18,233 nucleotides of DNA from Tannerella sp. (GTDB lineage Bacteria > Bacteroidota > Bacteroidia > Bacteroidales > Tannerellaceae). Both the position numbers and the translations under genes were made by a program. The stretch covers positions 1 through 18,233 of the forward strand of contig JAITHS010000015.1 of assembly GCA_031279875.1 (NCBI GenBank), read 5' to 3'. The notes below the pieces were generated by a model. It was not told the origin of the DNA. It worked only from the letters and a program-made list of their open reading frames with translations, and ran no database searches. Below, piece after piece: positions 14,420 through 18,233 of the stretch. Position 1 is the first letter of the stretch. Each line of letters begins with the position of its first letter.

Positions 14420-15622
14420 TCATACTATCCCAAGAGTTTTGCTGCGAGAGAGCAGACATGCGCCTACTAATCCGGCACGTTCTCCGAGTTTTGAGACAAC
14501 TAATTCCGTATCCTGATTTACAAGGTTTAACGAATATTTTTTTATAGCGCTTTTCACCGGCAAACGGATGTAATCATGTGTAAGCGACAGCGGGCCTCCG
14601 ATAACAACTAATTCGGGATTGAAAATATTGATCAATCCTGCAAGCCACCGTCCGAGATTATGTCCTATATGTTCTACAATTTCTATTGCGAGGATATCTT
14701 CTTTAAGTACGGCGTCAACAAATTCTTGCAGGTTTATTTCGCCTTTTGCGGCAAGGGTTTCCGACAAAATAGTAGTGCTGCCGGAGTTACATTTTTCCGA
14801 CAATATTCGCTGCATTGCAAAGCCCGACGCTTCTGTTTCGAGGCATCCTTTTTTGCCGCAGCCGCATATTATCTCGTTGTTGAAAGCGCTGATATGCCCA
14901 AACTCGCCCGAAAAGCCCGAATGTCCGTAATACAGTTTGCCGTCGAGGATAAGACCTGATCCCAATCCCCAGTTGAGGTTGATGAAGATGATGTTTTTTT
15001 CGCCTTTAACTACTCCTGCCATGTACTCGCCGTAAGCCATAGCGCGAGAGTCATTTTCGAGTGTAACAGGTATGCCGATACGTTCTTCTATCATTTGAGA
15101 TAAGGGCTGCTCGCCGAAATAAAAGAAACTGTGCGAATAGCCGGCGGCAGTCTCTACGCGACCCGACAGATTAATGCCTACACAGAGGATTTTTGATTTC
15201 GGAACAGGCAAATTGTTGACATAAGTGTTTATCAGTTTGCAAAGCGTTTCGAGCGATTCCAAATTGTTTTCATGCTTGTATTCTATAACAACGTCTTCTT
15301 CGACCTGTCTGCCTTTGAGGTCAACAGTGCCAAGCATTGTTTTCTTACGATGAACGTCAATGCCGACGAAATAACCGGCATCAGGGTTTATGCCATAGCT
15401 GTTGGGACGTCGTCCGCCGTCGGAGTTTTGTTTGCCGAAATCAAGCACGTAGCCGTCTTCCTGTAACTCGCCGATAAGTTTGGTCGTTGTCGGCACGCTC
15501 ATCTCTATCTCTCTGCTGATGTCCGAAATCGACGAATCGCCCGACAGTACTAAAAATCGTATGATTTTCTTTTTTATCATAAAATTTTTACTGCTTTGGT
15601 CTGATAATAAAAAGTTGTCCAT
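14420..15622 (-). CDS. ROK-family transcriptional repressor
   Basis: A 400-aa protein with an N-terminal winged-helix DNA-binding domain (about 15-65, including SISDISREIEMSVPTTTKLI) and the linker GGRRP (69-73), followed by a ROK sugar-kinase fold. The ROK signature is GLGSGLILDGKLYYG (219-233) with GEFGH (239-243). The zinc motif CGCGKKGCLE is at 253-262, and END at 189-191. The first phosphate motif is degenerate (GIDVHRKK instead of DxGGT), which fits a NagC/Mlc/XylR-type sugar-responsive repressor rather than a kinase. The inducer and operator are unknown. It begins 15 bp after the GltD-like gene on the same strand, so it is probably transcribed with panB and that gene. Confidence 0.88.
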   Translation of the reverse strand: MDNFLLSDQSSKNFMIKKKIIRFLVLSGDSSISDISREIEMSVPTTTKLIGELQEDGYVLDFGKQNSDGGRRPNSYGINPDAGYFVGIDVHRKKTMLGTVDLKGRQVEEDVVIEYKHENNLESLETLCKLINTYVNNLPVPKSKILCVGINLSGRVETAAGYSHSFFYFGEQPLSQMIEERIGIPVTLENDSRAMAYGEYMAGVVKGEKNIIFINLNWGLGSGLILDGKLYYGHSGFSGEFGHISAFNNEIICGCGKKGCLETEASGFAMQRILSEKCNSGSTTILSETLAAKGEINLQEFVDAVLKEDILAIEIVEHIGHNLGRWLAGLINIFNPELVVIGGPLSLTHDYIRLPVKSAIKKYSLNLVNQDTELVVSKLGERAGLVGACLLSRSKTLGIV

Positions 15623-15637
15623 AATTATTGCATTTAT

Positions 15638-17080
15638 TTATTTGATTATTGCGGCTGCCATTGCCGTCGCCGCTTTACGTCCGTCGCCCATAGCGAGGAT
15701 AACGGTAGCACCGCCGCGCACTATATCGCCACCGGCATAGACGTCAGGCAGCGACGACCGCATGTCGGATTCGTTAACAACGATTGTGCCTTTGGAAGTA
15801 ATCTCTAATCCTTTGAAAGTATTAGGTATAAGCGGATTAGGTGAAACTCCGATGCTTACTATCACTTCATCGACATCAATAGTTTCGATAGCGCCGTCGA
15901 TAACTACGGGTCGTCGTCGGCCTGAAGCGTCAGGCTCGCCGAGTTCCATCTTTTGAAGACGCATTTGAATGACATGACCTTTCTCGTCGCCGATATATTC
16001 TATCGGATTATGTAGTGTCATAAACTCAACGCCCTCTTCTTTAGCATGTTTCACTTCTTCGATGCGTGCGGGCATCTCTTCTTCGCTACGGCGATAAACT
16101 ATCATTGCGCGACGTGCGCCAAGTCGTTTTGCCGTTCTTACCGAATCCATAGCCGTATTGCCGCCTCCTATTACGGCAACGTTAATACCTTTAAAAACAG
16201 GCGTATCGCTCTCTTCGCTTGCTGCGTTCATCAGGTTTACGCGCGTCAGATGTTCGTTCGACGACATGACGCCGATAAGGTTTTCTCCTTTGATATTCAT
16301 AAAGTTAGGCAGTCCGGCGCCGCTTGCCACAAATATTCCTTTGTATCCTTCGTTGCGGAGGTCGTCATAAGTGATTGTTTTACCTACTATACAGTCTGTT
16401 ACGAACCTCACGCCCATCTTACGCAGCACATCAATCTCTACATCAACTATTTCGTTAGGCAGTCTAAACTCCGGTATGCCGTATTTAAGCACTCCTCCTA
16501 TTTCATGAAGCGCCTCATATACAGTTACTTCGTAGCCGTATTTCGCCATCTCTCCGGCAAACGACAGCCCTGCCGGTCCCGAACCTGCAACGGCTATCTT
16601 GATACCGTTTCGCGCTGCTGTCGGCGGAATGGAGATATTGCCGCTTTCGCGCTCATAATCAGCCGCAAAGCGTTCGAGATAGCCGATAGCTACCGGCTCC
16701 TTTTTCATCTTTATGTGAATGCAGCGGCACTCGCACTGTTTTTCTTGCGGACATACTCTTCCGCAAACGGCAGGCAACGCACTCGTCTCTTTCAGCACGG
16801 CAGCCGCTTCGAGAAACTTGCCACGCTCAATATTCTTGATGAAATCGGGGATGTTGATATTCACCGGACAGCCCTCAATACACGACGGCGTAGGGCAATC
16901 AAGGCATCGTTGAGCCTCACGCACAGCCTGTTCTGCCGTCAATCCGAGATTCACTTCCTCATTACAGCGGCTGCGATAATCGGCGTCGAGTTCGTTCATC
17001 TTGACGCGCGGTATCGCCGCACGGTCTTTATTTTTCAATGTCTTGCGCAGTTCTTCGCGCCACAATTCTTCTCTTCTCAT
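15638..17080 (-). CDS. GltD/NfnL-type NADPH-dependent iron-sulfur flavoprotein
   Basis: A 480-aa flavoprotein of the glutamate synthase small-subunit family. The N-terminal half-ferredoxin domain carries cysteines 59, 62, 67 and 71 (CLDCPTPSCIEGCP) and a second group at 106, 110, 116 and 120 (CGRVCPQEKQCECRC), ligands for [4Fe-4S] clusters. The FAD motif AGSGPAG is at 165-171, the NADPH motif GGGNTAMD at 305-312, and the closing FAD motif is AGGDIVRGGATVILAMGDGR. The segment AIPRVKM with NEEVNLGLTAEQAVREAQRC resembles the homotetrameric or NfnL branch. Neither gltB nor an NfnS-like subunit is beside it. It lies between panB (10 bp) and the ROK gene (15 bp). Glutamate synthase or NADH-dependent ferredoxin:NADP oxidoreductase are both possible. 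Confidence 0.88.
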   Translation of the reverse strand: MRREELWREELRKTLKNKDRAAIPRVKMNELDADYRSRCNEEVNLGLTAEQAVREAQRCLDCPTPSCIEGCPVNINIPDFIKNIERGKFLEAAAVLKETSALPAVCGRVCPQEKQCECRCIHIKMKKEPVAIGYLERFAADYERESGNISIPPTAARNGIKIAVAGSGPAGLSFAGEMAKYGYEVTVYEALHEIGGVLKYGIPEFRLPNEIVDVEIDVLRKMGVRFVTDCIVGKTITYDDLRNEGYKGIFVASGAGLPNFMNIKGENLIGVMSSNEHLTRVNLMNAASEESDTPVFKGINVAVIGGGNTAMDSVRTAKRLGARRAMIVYRRSEEEMPARIEEVKHAKEEGVEFMTLHNPIEYIGDEKGHVIQMRLQKMELGEPDASGRRRPVVIDGAIETIDVDEVIVSIGVSPNPLIPNTFKGLEITSKGTIVVNESDMRSSLPDVYAGGDIVRGGATVILAMGDGRKAATAMAAAIIK

Positions 17081-17090
17081 ATTGTTTATA

Positions 17091-17912
17091 TTAATACTGT
17101 TCGGTCTCGTTTGGAAATTCGCCGCTTTTTACATCTTTAATATATGATTGTACGGCATCGGTAATTGTCTCATAAAGAGCAGCGTATCGACGCAGAAAGC
17201 GTGGCGAAAACTCTTTGTTGATGCCAAGCATATCATGCATCACAAGTACTTGACCGTCGGCATATTTGCCTGCGCCGATGCTGATTGTCGGAATAGTAAG
17301 TTCTTCGGATACTTTCCGCGTCAATTCGGCAGGAATTTTTTCCAGCACGATAGCGAAGCATCCTAATTCTTCAAGCAAACGGGCGTCTTCAATTAGTTTT
17401 TTTGCTTCCGCTTCTTCGCGAGCGCGGACGGCGTATGTGCCGAATTTGTTGATACTCTGCGGCGTAAGCCCTAAATGCCCCATAATCGGAATACCCGCAC
17501 ACAGCACTCTCTCGACCGATTCGCGAATCTCTGCGCCTCCTTCCATCTTGATACAGTCGGCATGGGTCTCTTTCATAACGCGAACCGCCGACGCGAGCGC
17601 TTCCTTTGAATTGCCCTGATAGGTGCCGAAAGGAAGGTCAACGACTACAAGCGCACGTCGCACGGCTTTGACGACCGATTTGCCGTGATAAATCATCTGG
17701 TCGAGCGTAACGGGCAGAGTAGTAAGATTTCCCGCCATGACGTTCGACGCCGAATCGCCGACGAGGATAACATCCATACCGGCACGGTCGATGATTGTCG
17801 CCATCGAATAGTCGTAAGCCGTGAGCATCGAAATTTTCTCTCCCCGTTGCTTCATCTCCGTAAGACGCCGCGTAGTTACCTTGCGGCTGTCATCTATTGT
17901 TGCTACTGACAT
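17091..17912 (-). CDS. panB: 3-methyl-2-oxobutanoate (ketopantoate) hydroxymethyltransferase
   Basis: A 273-aa cytoplasmic enzyme that adds a hydroxymethyl group from methylene-tetrahydrofolate to 2-oxoisovalerate, the first committed step towards pantothenate and CoA. Motifs include MLTAYDYS (29-36), VGDS with magnesium ligand Asp53 (51-54), VDLPFGTY with Asp92 (91-98), Lys122 in [15 protein letters not shown] (145-153), Glu191 in VLEKIP and [19 protein letters not shown] 17912 (MSVATIDD) is the right start: the longer reading from a TTG at 17936 begins inside the TAACTTTG promoter box. It is the first gene of a tight leftward set with the GltD-like and ROK genes. panC and panD are not in the window. 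Confidence 0.95.
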   Translation of the reverse strand: MSVATIDDSRKVTTRRLTEMKQRGEKISMLTAYDYSMATIIDRAGMDVILVGDSASNVMAGNLTTLPVTLDQMIYHGKSVVKAVRRALVVVDLPFGTYQGNSKEALASAVRVMKETHADCIKMEGGAEIRESVERVLCAGIPIMGHLGLTPQSINKFGTYAVRAREEAEAKKLIEDARLLEELGCFAIVLEKIPAELTRKVSEELTIPTISIGAGKYADGQVLVMHDMLGINKEFSPRFLRRYAALYETITDAVQSYIKDVKSGEFPNETEQY

Positions 17913-17933
17913 AAAATTGAGTGTAAAACGCTG

Positions 17934-17941
17934 CAAAGTTA
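17934..17941 (-). promoter_or_regulatory. -7 promoter box for panB
   Basis: The minus strand reads TAACTTTG, matching TAnnTTTG, 21 bp before the panB ATG. Transcription from about 17928 gives a leader of roughly 16 nt. No clear -33 element is present. It is one arm of a perfect inverted repeat with the rightward box at 17954-17961. Confidence 0.55.
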
Positions 17942-17953
17942 CGAAAATAATTA

Positions 17954-17961
17954 TAACTTTG
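17954..17961 (+). promoter_or_regulatory. Rightward -7 box facing the heptamer array
   Basis: TAACTTTG on the plus strand is the exact mirror image of the panB box, 12 bp away. It points towards the hairpin-element remnant and the GCAGAAN array. The only ATG close behind it opens a 5-codon frame. It may drive a gene beyond the right edge, or it may be chance AT-rich sequence. Confidence 0.4.
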
Positions 17962-18001
17962 CGGATAATTTTATGTCAAATTTTTTTTAGATTCAAACTT
18001 G

Positions 18002-18022
18002 AACCCTGCAAGCGGTTTGGAG
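18002..18022 (-). repeat. Dispersed hairpin element, copy 3 (one arm, inverted)
   Basis: These 21 bp are the exact reverse complement of 1179-1199 and 8160-8180, covering CTCCAAACCG through CTTGCAGGGTT. The second stem arm and the GGTACCGTCAT part are missing. The heptamer array starts 3 bp later, so element and heptamer tract are again adjacent. Confidence 0.8.
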
Positions 18023-18025
18023 AAG

Positions 18026-18233
18026 GCAGAATGCGGAAGGCAGAATGCAGAAGGCAGAAAGCAGAATGCAGAAGGCAGATAGCAGAAAGCAGAAAGCAGA
18101 AAGCAGAATGCAGAATGCAGAAGGCAGAAAGCAGAAGGCAGAAGGCAGAAGGCAGAAGGCAGAAGGCAGAAAGCAGAAAGCAGAAAGCAGAAAGCAGAAT
18201 GCAGAATGCAGAAGGCAGAAAGCAGAAGGCAGA
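18026..18233 (+). repeat. GCAGAAN heptamer array, about 30 units, running off the window
   Basis: Almost every unit is GCAGAA followed by A, G or T; the exceptions are one GCGGAAG and one GCAGATA. The 208 bp equal 29.7 units with no spacers, so this is not a CRISPR array. The variable seventh base falls into short runs (for example five GCAGAAG in a row, then four GCAGAAA), suggesting growth by duplication of blocks. Two plus-strand frames and all three minus-strand frames are free of stops, but no coding signal is visible. It is the largest tandem repeat in the window and has the same 7-bp period as the tracts before lipB, rhaB and Uma2. Confidence 0.9.

Noticed and set aside
16046..17140. 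364-codon open frame on the plus strand
   Set aside because: It is antisense to the well-supported GltD-like gene, has a cysteine/arginine/histidine-rich composition typical of shadow frames and shows no family motif.
17913..17936. Longer N-terminus for PanB from a TTG
   Set aside because: The TTG is part of the TAACTTTG promoter box, upstream of the expected transcription start.
18026..18233. CRISPR array or coding heptad repeat
   Set aside because: Units are 7 bp with no spacers, so it is not CRISPR. Open frames here follow from the base composition and no flanking coding signal is visible.

Overview
The window looks like chromosome of a Bacteroidales-type member of the Bacteroidota. Most recognisable proteins resemble Bacteroides/Porphyromonas-type versions: GyrA with a [10 protein letters not shown] box, a BT_3928-like DoxX/MauE membrane protein, an S4-less RluA-family synthase and a B. 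theta-like rhamnulokinase. No clear Shine-Dalgarno sequences precede the starts, and several genes carry the Bacteroidetes -7 promoter box TAnnTTTG. The content is mainly housekeeping. There is no prophage, transposase, CRISPR array, rRNA or tRNA that I can see.

Layout. At 1-102 (minus) lies the first 34 codons of a class I mannose-6-phosphate isomerase, divergent from lipA (187-1029, plus). lipA is followed by lipB (1277-1906), separated by 247 bp of stacked small repeats. A rightward block then runs gyrA (2050-4587), an exported TPR protein, an exported Gfo/Idh/MocA oxidoreductase, a DoxX/MauE-like membrane protein, and rhaB (ends 9679). The TPR, oxidoreductase and membrane-protein genes are linked by two 4-bp ATGA overlaps. 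rhaB meets folD tail to tail with no base between the stop codons. ffh and folD form a leftward pair. Divergent from ffh is fabG, followed by a Uma2-family nuclease and an RluA-family pseudouridine synthase, all rightward. A 303-bp convergent gap (14117-14419) holds repeats and a leftward terminator. Beyond it a leftward set reads panB, a GltD/NfnL-type iron-sulfur flavoprotein and a ROK repressor. The window ends in a 208-bp heptanucleotide array.

Functionally the block covers lipoate synthesis (lipA, lipB), DNA topology (gyrA), protein targeting (ffh), one-carbon metabolism (folD, and panB, which uses methylene-tetrahydrofolate), fatty-acid synthesis (fabG), RNA modification, and sugar handling (manA, rhaB, ROK). 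The TPR/oxidoreductase/DoxX trio looks like an envelope module that could be redox-linked.

The unusual content is non-coding. Short tandem repeats of exactly 7 bp, in three unrelated sequence families (AATTAAN, CTCTCAA, GCAGAAN), recur in intergenic positions. Four tracts run straight into an ATG and two absorb the upstream stop codon. They are associated with a dispersed hairpin element (CTTGCAG...CTGCAAG followed by GGTACCGTCAT), one copy of which has become the last 20 codons of the DoxX-like gene. I regard this modular repeat/start-codon arrangement as the best candidate for something undescribed.
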